Below, piece after piece: positions 7,887 through 19,800 of a stretch of DNA of 64,000 nucleotides. A model generated the notes under the pieces. The model searched no databases and was not told where the DNA came from. It saw only the letters and a program-made list of their open reading frames with translations. The stretch is from Okapia johnstoni. Its lineage: Eukaryota > Chordata > Mammalia > Artiodactyla > Giraffidae. Position 1 is the stretch's first letter, and every line of letters starts with the position of its first letter. The DNA lies in assembly GCA_024291935.2 (NCBI GenBank), contig JAGTYA010000026.1, positions 8,102,001 through 8,166,000 on the forward strand, given 5' to 3'. Position numbers and translations under genes: made by a program.

Positions 7887-10800
7887 TCAGAAGGCCTCAT
7901 GGCCTCCCGTGAGCTGCAGGAAGAGGTCCTCGTCCAGCTCCTCCCCCCGGGCCCGCTCCCGCGTGGACAGGAAGATGTAGCCCCCAATGTACTCATGCAC
8001 AATGCGGCAGCTGGCGGACACACAGCTGAAAGCCACGTTGATGTGCTCGTCAAACTCGATGGCCACCTGTGGGGCGGGCGGTCAGAGGGCTGGTACCTTG
8101 CCCTGGCTGGGTCTGGCCCAGCCCCAGGTCCCTCCCCCGACCCTCACTCCGGGCCTACCTGCCGGATGTCCCAGTTGACATTCCACTGGCGCATGTTGCT
8201 GAAGCGCCAGGTCTTGACCACGTCGCCCACAGACAAGTCAATGCGGATCAGTCGGTTGTTGGCGATGCCCAGGATCTCGTCTTTCCTGCTGCCCTTGAAC
8301 CTGGTGCCCAAGAGGAGAGTGTGAGGGGGGCCCCCCACTCTGCCTGGCCCCGGAGCCCACCCAGAGAGCCCGGTGCGGCTCTCAGGAGCAAGCTGGCAAG
8401 TTAGTCCCTTAGTTTCTCTGGGTCTCAAGTTTCTCATGTGGAAAATGGGGGTTCACTGATGTAATCACTATGATAGCATTTAGCAGCATCAGGCAAATAG
8501 TCCATGCCTTTCAACAGGAACTTTTTTTTTTTTTTAGCATCATCCTCAGCTTGTTCCAGTCTTTACAGGCTCGGAAAGTGGGCAGTCAAAGAGGGCATTC
8601 CCTTCATAGCAGCCACCCAACCTTGTCCTACAGACCAGCTGCCCAAGGCCCAGAGAGAGAATAGTATGTGGCAGGGCTGGGATGGGTGCAGGGGGCCACC
8701 CGCTCTCTCGGCCTAATCACTCTAGTGTGTGCTGGATAGGTGCAGGATGGAGGGGGTGCACAAGGGCTGCCCTCAGTAAGGTCTCCACTCCCAAGGACAG
8801 GAAGGAAGGCTTCAGGTGCTGCCCCCAGGCAGCAGGGGAGGGCCCTGCCTGGTAGAGCAGGCTGGAGTGGAGCTCTTACCTGACCACAACATAGGAGATG
8901 CCGAAGTCGGGGAGGGACTGCCAGGCCTGGATGAAGCGCAGCTGGGCCTCAGACAGCGAGAGCTGAGCCACGTTCTGGTGGGCTTCCAGGATCCGTGGAG
9001 TAAGCTGCAAGACCATGCTGGTGAGGGGCTGCCAAGGTCCCTGAGACCCCCTGCCTGTCCCCATCAAGGAGACAGGATGTGGAGCCTGGGGTGGGGACAG
9101 TGCCCAGCGTAGGGCCACCAGAGTGCACCCTGTCTGCATTCAGGGTGCTGAACCGGGCCTTGAGGAGGACGGAGCAGCTGGACTGTGACCCCTCCCAGAG
9201 GGTTACACTCCGTCTCAGGACCCGGGAGGGAGAAGGAGCTAGTGAGAGCGTGCATTTCCAGGGGAAGGCTCTGTGGAGATCCAGGGGCTGAGGTTGGCCA
9301 GCTAAACCCTCTGGTCAGTCCCACCACCCATTCTCCCTGGCACCTGCTTGGCCTTGAATTTTCTCTGGAAGCGTGGGGCCACAAGGCCATAGGGGTTGAG
9401 GCCCTCGGCGGAGGCATCGGGGCCCTGGGGATGGTTGCTGGAGCCCCCACCACCGCCGCCGCCGCCTGTCCGCTGCAGGCTGAGGAAGGCCAGGATGGCC
9501 TTCTTCTCGTTGGAATAGCTGCTGTCCGCCATGGTGCGGCCCTTGGAGGCCAGTCGGCAGGCAGCCATCCAGCGGGCATACTGCTCCTCCTGGGATGGAA
9601 GGTGCGGGGAGGGAGGTGAGGGACCCTCGCCTGGCCCCGCCCCATGCCCCTGTTCCGGCACCGCCCCTTGCCCCTGGCCGGGCCCCGCCCCGTGCCCCTG
9701 GCCTGGCCCCGCCCAGCGCCCGTTTTGCTCCAGCCTCTCCCCGGCCCCTGCCCTTCACGCACATTCTGGCACCGCAGGTAGATCTCACTCATGCCCTCAG
9801 GGGAGGGCACCAGCAGTTTGATGCAGAACTTCTGGCCTGAGACGTTGACCTCGGGGACCACTTCACAGCCTGGAGAAATAAGGGATGGGCTAGGGGGCTG
9901 GGGAGGGGAGCCCTGGTGCGAGGGCCCTGGGTGAATGCCAGCCCTCCACAGCGGCCTCTGTCAGAGGGCATCTTCCGGCCCCTAGTTGGAGACCGGTGAG
10001 AGCATTCACCTAGGCAGCCCCAGGTGGGCCAGGTGAGGCCCCTGCCCGCCCCCGGCCCACCCCCAGCCCGCCCCTGCCCTGGTCCCACAGACCGCCATCA
10101 CTCACCCTTGAGGTTGAGCTGCTGGATGGGGTCCCCGAGGGCCTCGTGCTGGCTCTTGTAGTAGGACAGGGTGGTCTCCTTGAACACCACCCAGTGCTGG
10201 CGGTATCCCTTCAGAGTCAGTTTCCGGGGCCTGAGGGTGTGGCGGGAGGTTCAGGACAGGCCGCCTCCCTCCTTCCCATCCTCTCTCCCCACTGGGCCGC
10301 CCTCCAGCAGGGCTGCCAAGGCTGGAACCAGACTCACCGGAAGATCTGGAGATGTTCCCTGAGTTCTGGGATGGTGGTGAGGCTGTCCTGGGGAGGAGAG
10401 GAGTCAGGGGGGGAGCCCAGCCCCTGCGCTCAGCCCTGACCCCAGCACCTGACCGGAGCCCCTCCTTACCAGCATGTCCGTGGGCGCCGACCCCTCCAGC
10501 TTCACCTCCAGGTTGCTCAGGGCTGCATCCAGGTCGTCCAGCCCTGCATCTGTGCCCGCCGTTTCGTTCACCTCCCCACTCTGGGACAGCTTGTTGATGT
10601 GGTACTGGAGGGGGCACGTGGCCAGGGACGGCTGAGCCGGCAGCCCATTCGCCCAACAGTGCCCTCAGCTGGGCTTCCCCAGATGCAGAGTTCCCTTTGG
10701 AAGACCCTGCCCTGGGCCCGGCCCACATCCAGCCCCCAGGATCCCCCGGCCTGCCCGGCACCTGTAGGGCTGCAAACACCATCATCTCCTCCTCGGTGCA

Positions 10801-13800
10801 GTCAATCTCTTCCAGCAGCAGGTCCCACCGAGCCTGCTCGTACAGCTGGGTCAGCCGCACTGGGTCTGTCTGGAGGGAGGGTGAGGCTAGGTCGGTTGGG
10901 TGACATCTGTCCTGAGCACCCCATGCACCCAGCTCCCTGCAAGCCTCCAGCCTCAGCCCGGCCTGTGCTGTGCAAGCTCATGGAGTGGTTCCACATTGGC
11001 AGCAGACCCCAGCCCCAGCCTGCCAACCCCATCTGCCCAGGCAGGCGGTGGCTTCTTCCCTCTAAACCTTTCTGTGCAGATATTGACTATTTGTCTACTG
11101 TGTGCCCTGTGTGAAGGGACAAGGAGGGGCTGAGTAAACCACTCAATAAATAAGTGATTCAAAGCGATAAAGGAAGTAACTTCCAAAGCAGGGGCTCACT
11201 TGTGCGCTCAGGCAAGAAGCCCACGAGTTTGATGGTGATGAGAGAGAATGGAACTAGGTTGCGGGGGTGGGGAGGGCTGCTACTCCCCAGAAGGACGCAT
11301 TCTGGGAAGGCTTCCCTGGGAAGGTGGCTTGCTGTGCTGACACCTGGGAATGACAAGGAGCCACTGATGAGAAGTGTGGTAGGAAGAACATTCCAGAGAG
11401 AAGGAGCAGGGAGCTCAAAGGGGCAACCCCAGTTACCCACAGAAGTGAGAGTAAGCCATCACTCCCTCTGAAACCCACCAACATTAATAGCAAAGGCATA
11501 ACAAGGATAAAGTTCAAAGGACTAAGAAGAGAGAGGGGACTAAAGCACGTTGAGAGATACCAACAAAATTTTGGAAGATGAAAAGCAAACCATGGACAGG
11601 GACTGAGTTGCAGGGAAGGAGAGCTGGGTTCTCACACTTTTCCCTCTCTTGTTCTACGGCAAAGAACTCTTTGTGACCCAATGGACTGTAGCCTGCCAGA
11701 CGCCTCTGTCCATGGAATTCTCCAGGCAAGAATACTCGAATGGGTTGCCATGCCCTTCTCCAGGGGATCTTCCCAACTCAAGGATTGAACCCTTGTCACC
11801 TACATTGCAGGTGGATTCTTTACTGTCTGAGCCACCAGGGAAGCCTTTCTGGGAGGCGAGGGTGGGCTCAAATGAGGACCATAGAAAGTCTGTAAATGGA
11901 ATGGTCCCTTCCTGCTCCCTGCTGCTGAGTGACTCCCTGCTCCCAGCTGGTACCTGGTAGAAACCAGATATTTACTCTCTCAAGATGCTGAGCCAGTGCA
12001 TCTGGCACTCCCGGCACAGCTGGGTGGGAGTACATTGTACTGAAAACAGCTGAATGAAGAGAAAGTTGGCATTTTGAAAGATGAGACACGCTCAGCCCTT
12101 CCCCATTTGCCATCAAAGACATTGGCAATGAGCCTTCTATTCCCCAGTCAGGAGATCAGAGCTTTCACTGCTGAGAAGCCAAAGAGAAACCCCCTACAAC
12201 AAGGGGCATTCCTGCCCCATCTTCCCCAGGAGACTCTCCCAAATTCCAAGCCCTATTCATTCACTCAGGGTTTCTAATTGGCTTCTTAGAGCCTTACTAA
12301 GTATGAAAGGGCAGGCAGGGATTATCCACATTTAACAAAAGCTGCTGGCATGAACTACAGTCAGGCGAAAAAAGAACTTGGAGGAAATAAAGACAATGTA
12401 GAGAGCAGAAACGGAGAAGGAAATGGCAACCCACTCCAGTCCTCTTGCCTGGAAAATCCAATGGATGGAGGAGCCTGGTAAGCTACAGTCCATGGGGTCG
12501 CAGAGGGTCGGACACGACTGAAGTGACTAAGCAGCAGAGAGCAGAAAAAACCTCAAACACTAGTTGAAATCCTCACAGAGACAAAATTCTGCATTCATAA
12601 AACAAGAACAGGAGGCTATTTTGAAAAAGAATGTAATCATAAAGTTATAGTAATTAAGACAACATGGTATTGACAGAGACAAATTGATCAATGGAATCAA
12701 AGAGAGTTAGAGAGAGGGACGTTGCTGGTGGTCTAGTGGCTGAAACTCCGTGCTCCCAGTGCTGGGGGCCCAGGTTCCATCCCTGGTCAGGGAACTAGAT
12801 CCCACATGCTGCAACTAAGAGTTAACATGCTGCAAATAAAGATCTCGCATACTGCAATGAAGATCGAAGGTCCTGCGTGTTGCAAACTAAGACCTGGCAC
12901 TCCCAAATAATTTTTTTTAAATACTTAAAAAGAGAGTCAGAGAGAGACTCATGTATGTTCACCTTAGGACAAGGGAGATCTTGCCATCACTGGGGAAAGG
13001 ATGTTCTTTTCAATAAATGGACCTGGGTCAATTGGATAGCCATATGGTAAAAAAAAATTTTTTTAATTAAATGTAAAGTATTTGTATCTCTGCCTCTCAC
13101 CACATACAAATATCAGTTCCAGTTGAGTGGCAGATCTGAATATCAAAGTGAAAACAGTAAAACCTTTAGAGAAAAATAGGACTACATCTGTGCAATTTTA
13201 GAATAAAACATTTCTTAAACAGGATGAAAAAGATATTAATCATAAAACAAAAATATGACTCAGATTATATTAAAATTAGGAGCTCGTGTTCCTCAAAATA
13301 AACTACTAAGAGAATGAAAGGGCAAAGTATTCTGTGCTTTGTGAAAATATATTCACAATATATTTATCTGTCAAAGTACTCTGTACAGAATATATGAAGA
13401 TCTCCTACAAAGCTATATGAAAAAGATAAGTACCTCAGTGTAGAAATTGGTAAAACACTGGACAGAAACTTCACAAAAGAGGATATCCAAAAGGCTAATA
13501 GTCATATGAAAAAGTTCTCAACTTGATTAGTCATTCAGTTCGGTTCAGTCACTCAGTCGTGTCCGACTCTTTGCGACCCCATGAATCGCAGCACGCCAGG
13601 CCTCTCTGTCCATCACCAACTCCCGGAGTCTACCCAAACCCATGTCCATCGAGTCGGTGATGCCATCCAACCATCTCATCCTCTGTCGTCCCCTTCTCCT
13701 CCCGCCCCCGTAAATTAAAGCCACATAAAAATGTAAATCAGTGGTTGCCTGGGTTTGGGTGTGGAAGAAGGAATGACTGCAAATGGGCACTAGAGAACTT

Positions 13801-16800
13801 TCTGGGGTGATGGAAATGTTCTGAAATTGGATTGTGGTGATGGTTGCATAGCTATATAAGTTACTAAAAATAAACTGCTTACAGTGGGTGGTTTTTATGG
13901 TATATAAGTTATATCTCAGTAAAACTGCTTGAATAAACAAACAAAATACCATATGAGATACTATTATACACCTACCTGAATAGCTAAGATGGAAAAGGTA
14001 GGAGATATCATGTACTGGTGAATTTGTGGAACACTTGAAACTCTCATACACTGCGGATAGGGGTGTATGGGGGTGTAGTTATCTACTACAGCTAATCCAG
14101 TGCCTGCCCCATAACCCCTGGTGGCTCAGATGGTAAAGAATCCACCAGCAATGCAGGGGACCCAGTTTCACTCCCTGGATTGGGAAGATCCCCTGGAGAA
14201 GGAAATGGCTACCCACTCCAGTATTCTTGCCTGGAGAATTCCATGGACAGAAGAGCCTGGTGGGCTACAGTTCATAGAGTCACAAAGAATAGGACACAAT
14301 TTCTCTTTGACTTTTCAAACTAGTGCCTGCCCTACAACCCAGCAATTCCACCTCTTGGTGTATATCTTACAGATAAATGGTATATGTTCATCAAAAGACA
14401 TATGCTGGAATGTTCATAGTGTTTCTATTCATAATAGCCCAATCTAAAAATTGTACAATGCCCATCAACAATAGAATGGAGGACTTGCCTGGTCTACTGG
14501 ATAAGAGACCTCCTGCCAATGCAGGGGACACGAATTCAATCCCTGGTTTGGGAAGATTTCACATTTCATGGAGCGACTAAGCTCATGCACCACAACTACT
14601 GAGCCCACGCTCTAGAGGCCACAAGGCTGCACATGGCAGTGAAGAACCAGTGCAACCAAAAACTAACAATAATAATAAAACAATAGAATGGAAAATTAAA
14701 ATCAATTGTGGTATGTTGACAGCCTGAAATATTACACATCAATGAGAAATATGCTACCTTATATGCAACATGGATGAATCATACAAGCATAATGCTGAGT
14801 GAAAAAAAAAACAGACACAAAAGAGTATATAGAATGTGTGATTTCCTTTATGTAAATTTCAAATATAGGCAAAACTAATCTATGGTGTTAGCAGTAACAT
14901 TAATGGTTCCCCCTGTGGGAGACACTCCTTGGCTTCTGAATGCTGGTAAAGTTCTGTTGCTTGATGTGTTGGTAACATTTGTGAATATTTCTAAATGTAT
15001 GTTACACTAAAAAAAAAAACAAAATAAAATAAAAACCACTAAAAAGGGACAGTCAGAAAATAAGAGCTCTTAAAATTTAAGAAGACAGGTGCAGAAATTA
15101 TAAAGTCAATAGATCATTTGGAAGATCAGTCAAGGAACTTTCCAGAAAGTAGAACAAAAAGACAAAAAACATAAAAAAAGGAAAGAAAAGATACATGTCT
15201 AATTTTTTCTTGTAAAATAAATCCAGGAGGTGTAATATTTACTAAGTTCCAGGAGGAAAAAAAAAATCAGAAAAATGGAAGGGAGTAAATTATTAAAGAG
15301 ATTGTATAGACCATGTTTACAGAATTCAAGGACCCAGGCTTCTGATCTGAAAGGGCTCAGCAAGTGTGCGGGACAATCAAAGAAGAAAGATTCATACGAG
15401 GACATACTATTGAGAGATTTTTTTAAACATCAAGAGATAAGGAAAGATTCTTTTGTGTTTTGTTTTGTTTTAGCTGTTCCGTGTGGCTTGCAAGATTCTC
15501 AGTTTCCTGACATGGGATTGAACCCAGGTTATGGCAGTGAAATTGCTGAATCCTAACCACTACGCCACTAGGCAACTCCCAAGAAGATTCTTAAGTTTCT
15601 GGGGCTTCTCCTACCCCTCCAAGAAAAACCAAAAGGGTCACATATGGAAGGATTGAAAATTAAACGGAGTTAGATTCTTCAACAGAAACACTAGAAACTT
15701 GAGGACAATGGGAAGGTTGCTTCAAAATTTGGCAGGAAAATGTTTCAAACCTAGAATTATACAAACTTTCACGTGAGTGAGGGTAGACCAGCAACCTTTT
15801 CAAACACACAGGATTTCAAACCACTTAGGGAAAGCTATTACCCTTTTGCCATTTTAGGGGAAGTCATTGAAATATATGCTCCATTGAGATGAGGGAGTCA
15901 GTCAAGAAAAAGGAAAATGAGATCCAGGAATCAAGAAGTCAACTATAGGAATTACCAGGAAATAGTGAAGGGAAGTTCAAGGACAACAGTCAATCAATGG
16001 GTCTAGATTGCTACCATTCCATGGTTCTCACCAAGATATAACACTGATTGATATCCTAAAGTAACCAATCATTTTCAAAGGGGCATTGTGCTCCAGTTGC
16101 AGTGTTGGAGGGACTCGGTTATGGAACATCCCACCTCATCACTCTGAAGAACTCCCGTGGCAGGCCACAGATTCACGGAGAGTGTCCAGAGAGCCTTTTG
16201 GCGTCTCACTTCTAATTGTGCACAGATAGACAATTAACAGATGGTAAAGGATCTGCCTGCAATACGGGAGACCTGGGTTTGATCCCTGAGTTAGGAAGAT
16301 CCCCTGGAGGAGGGCATGGAAACCCACTCCCATATTCTTGCCTGGAGAATCTCCATGGACAGAGGATGCTGGTGACAGTCTATGGGGTTGCAAAAAGTCG
16401 GACACTACTGAGCAACTAAACACAGCACAGACAATTAACAGAAAATAAATAAACCAAGAAAGGAAGTATAGTCACTCTGTGGCTTAGCTCACAACGCTAT
16501 TTATATGTGTTACCATTTACAACCACGCTCATGTTGTTTTAACCAAAAACTACAACACAGCTCAATTGGGAAGATGCAAAAGAGATGTATGTTGTAGGGG
16601 AAGGAGGGAGAATATAAGACAGCTAAATTTTCATCTTTCATACAAAGTGAATAGATAATTCATGGAATGAAAAAAACATCAAGGGAATAGACTATCTAAG
16701 CTTGTCATATAGAGGTAAACACTAGAATAAAAAGCTAAAGACTTAAAACCTACAGTCTCTAGGGATCAGAAATCTGGGATAAGGAGAGGTAGAGCAAGGA

Positions 16801-19800
16801 ACTGTTTTTCTGTTGTTGTTATTACTATTGGGACTATCCAACTCCTCAAGCTGTTACTTTGATTAAAAATAAAATTTAAGGGATTTTCCTGGTGGGGCAG
16901 TGGTTAAGGCTCTGTGCTTCCACAGCAGGGGGCACGGATTTGATCCCTGGTCAGGGAACTAAGATCCCACACACCACAGGTGAAGCCCCCCCCCCAAAAA
17001 TTAATTTACAAAACAAAGAAAACAGCAAAGACCAAATGGATTTTAGATAGTGGATAACAGACCACCCTGAACAGCAATCACTAATCACTATGAAACAAGT
17101 GAATGAATGGTGAGATTTCCCCAGCTTGCTCCCTGGAGCAAGTGTGAATGCTGCAGGCGAGAGGAGGACCCCAAGTGGAGCCCAGCATATTCCCCGAGGT
17201 GAGAGGTGAGCAGGTGCAGTTGAGAATTTGGAGTCCAAGGCAGCTAGAATTCACAGGGCAGAGTGCTGCAGAGGAGAGAGCTGCCCAGAGAGAAAGTTCT
17301 GCATAGAATCCACAGAGGGCTCCTTTCGAGTCTTTAGCTGATTAATGAGTATACGTGTGTGTATAAGGAAACAACCCAAGGCTGATGGAAGAAAACACTG
17401 AAAGACACATGTGGACATTTGCCAGAGCTCATATCAGGGTGGGAATAGTTCATATTCCCAGCAGAGATTAGAGAAACCTCATCATATATATATATAACAT
17501 CAGAATACTCAGAAGGCTCTTGCCTCAGTAATAGGGTAACTTTTTGTCTGGTCTAATTAATAACTGCCTTTGCCTTTGTACATGCTCAGTTGTGTCCAAC
17601 TCTTTGTGACCCCAGGAACTACAGTCCACCAGGTTCCCCTGTCCATGGAATTTTCCAGGCAAGAATACTAGAGTGGGTTGCCATTTCCTACTCCAGGGGA
17701 TCTTCGTGACCCAGGGTTTGAACCTACATCTCTCTCACGCGTCTCCTACATTGGTAGGCAGATTCTTTACCAACTGGCCACCTGGGAAGTCCCAATTAAT
17801 TATTATAAATTACAATTATTAATGTTCAAAGCAGACCTTAGAAGGATCAAACTGTTTCCAAGTGTCTTAACTGTATCCCCAAATAAGATTTTAAAGTATT
17901 TTAAAAATTAAGCGCCTAAGAGCATAAGATTTGTAGTATCTGGCATCAAATTAAAAACTAACTGGCATGAAAACAAGCAGAAAAATACAACTCATAATTA
18001 GGAGATAGTCAATAGAAGTAGACCCATAAAAGACACAGATAATTGAATTAGTAGACAAAAACACTAAAAAGTTTCTATTTTTTTGGCCATGCTGCATACG
18101 TGATCTTAGTTCCCTACCGAGGGATGGTTTAGTCTTAACCATTGGACTGCTAGGGAAGTTCCTAAAATGTTATTTTAAATATATCTTGTATGTTCAAGAA
18201 GATAGAAGAAAGCATGAGCATGTTAAGGAGAGATGGAACATGTTAAAAAGGTCAAAATTGAACTTCTAGGCAGGGTATTAATGGCAGATTAGACAAGGGA
18301 GAAGAAAAGATTCGTAAACTTGAAGATAGAGCAATAGAACTATCCAAATTGAAACACAGGAAAATAAGACTGGGGGAAAGAAAAAGCTGAACAGGGCATC
18401 TGTGAACTGTGGGACGGTTTTCAGTGTCTAATAGTCATGTAATCAGACTCCCATAAAACGGAGGAGCAGAAAAGATACATAAAAAATAAAGGTCAAAGAT
18501 TTTCCAAATTTGATGAAAACTACAAACTCAGATTCCAGAGGCTCAATGGACCCCAAGCATGAGAAACCTCTAGCAAACCAAGGCACATGATCATCAAATT
18601 GTTTAAAGCCAGTGGTAAAGAGAAAACCATAAAAGCAGTCAGAAAAAGACACATTACCTACAAAGGAACAAGCCACAAGACTGTGAGGCAGTATTTTTAA
18701 GGAAAAAAAACATTGACCAAGAACACTATTTTTCAAAATCAAAGGCAAAATAATGACTTATAGAGACGAACAAAAACTGAAAGAATTCATCACCAGTAGA
18801 TCAGCTTGAAAAGAAATGTTAAAGGAAGTCCTTCAGGCAGACAGAAAATGATACCAGCTGGAAATCTGAATCTATACACAGGGATAAAGAGGGTAGGAAA
18901 TGGTGTGTGCGTAGGCAGAGAGAAAAGACTGCTTTTCATATTTAAAAAATGGATTTGCAGGACAGTTGATTGAGGGAACTGTCTTGTGTCTTGATTGTAT
19001 CAGGTCAAGGTCCTGGTCGGGATACTTGTTGGGGGTAACTGGGTACCAAGTCCTTAGGTGTCTGGGACCTCATGTATTAGTTCTTACAACTGTCCGTGAG
19101 TGAATCTACAGTTACTGCACAACCACAAGTTTAATAAAAATAATGCTGGAGACATGGGTTCGACCCCTGATCCAGAAAGATTCTACATGGTGCAACTAAG
19201 CTTGTGCACCACAACTGCTGAGCCTGCACTCCAGAGCCTGGGAGCCACAACAAGAGAAGTGTAACTGCAGGGTTTTTGCCATGAGTCCATGGTAGGAGGA
19301 AGTGCTGGGCAGACAGGGAATCAAGAGTTTTGTTTCAAACAGAAGTTGAGATGCCTGTTAGGTGCCAGAGCAGAGATGGCCAGTTGGACATGAGAGTCTA
19401 AGGGCTTGGACGTGAGAGTCTAGGGCTCAAGGAGGAAGGTCTGGGCTGGAGGTGGTAAAACTGAGAGCTTCAAGAGCACAAAGATGATCCTTAAATCTAG
19501 GAGGCTGGAGCTTCCTGGGAGAGAGAGTGGAGAGAGGAGGCTGGAGATGGAGCCCTGGAGCCCGCAACTCCCAGAGGCTATGGAGACAGGAGGAAGGGCA
19601 GAGGGGCAGGGCAGCTGCAGACCCCTGAGTGCGTGGGGATCCTAAGTGGTCAAGTAAGAAGTGGACTGGGGCACTTCCCTGGCGGTCCAGGGGTTAAGAC
19701 TCCACGCTTCCCCTGCAGGGGCCACGCGTTCCATCCATGGTCGGGGAACTAAGATCCCGCATGCCCTACACGTAATACAGCCAAACACAAAACCGCATGG

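Larger units (their letters stand above)
12620..15020 (+). repeat. L1 LINE 3' fragments (mosaic)
   Basis: Blocks typical of old L1 ORF2 tail and 3' UTR: ATCAATGGAATCAAAGAGAG near 12690, the AACTTCACAAAAGAGGATAT block near 13470, the GGGGTGATGGAAATGTTC block near 13805, and the CATCAACAATAGAATGG block near 14464. Interrupted by two CHR SINEs, one Bov-tA and one BovB piece. No open reading frame survives. Confidence 0.7.

Noticed and set aside
9064..9861. 265-codon minus-strand open frame
   Set aside because: It starts in FERMT3 exon 9763-9869 in the right frame, then runs into the intronic minisatellite (repeated GAR/GQARG peptides) and shifts frame over the next exon. This is read-through, not a separate gene.
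9300..9900. CRISPR-like repeats
   Set aside because: The repeated GC-rich units have no spacer structure and lie in a vertebrate intron.
13545..14051. 168-codon frame with [16 protein letters not shown]
   Set aside because: Its C-terminal part is the BovB reverse-transcriptase end; the rest is L1-derived non-coding sequence.
14115..14312. tRNA gene
   Set aside because: The tRNA-like head belongs to a Bov-tA SINE; the same head recurs many times with a BovA body, and no cloverleaf-complete tRNA was seen.
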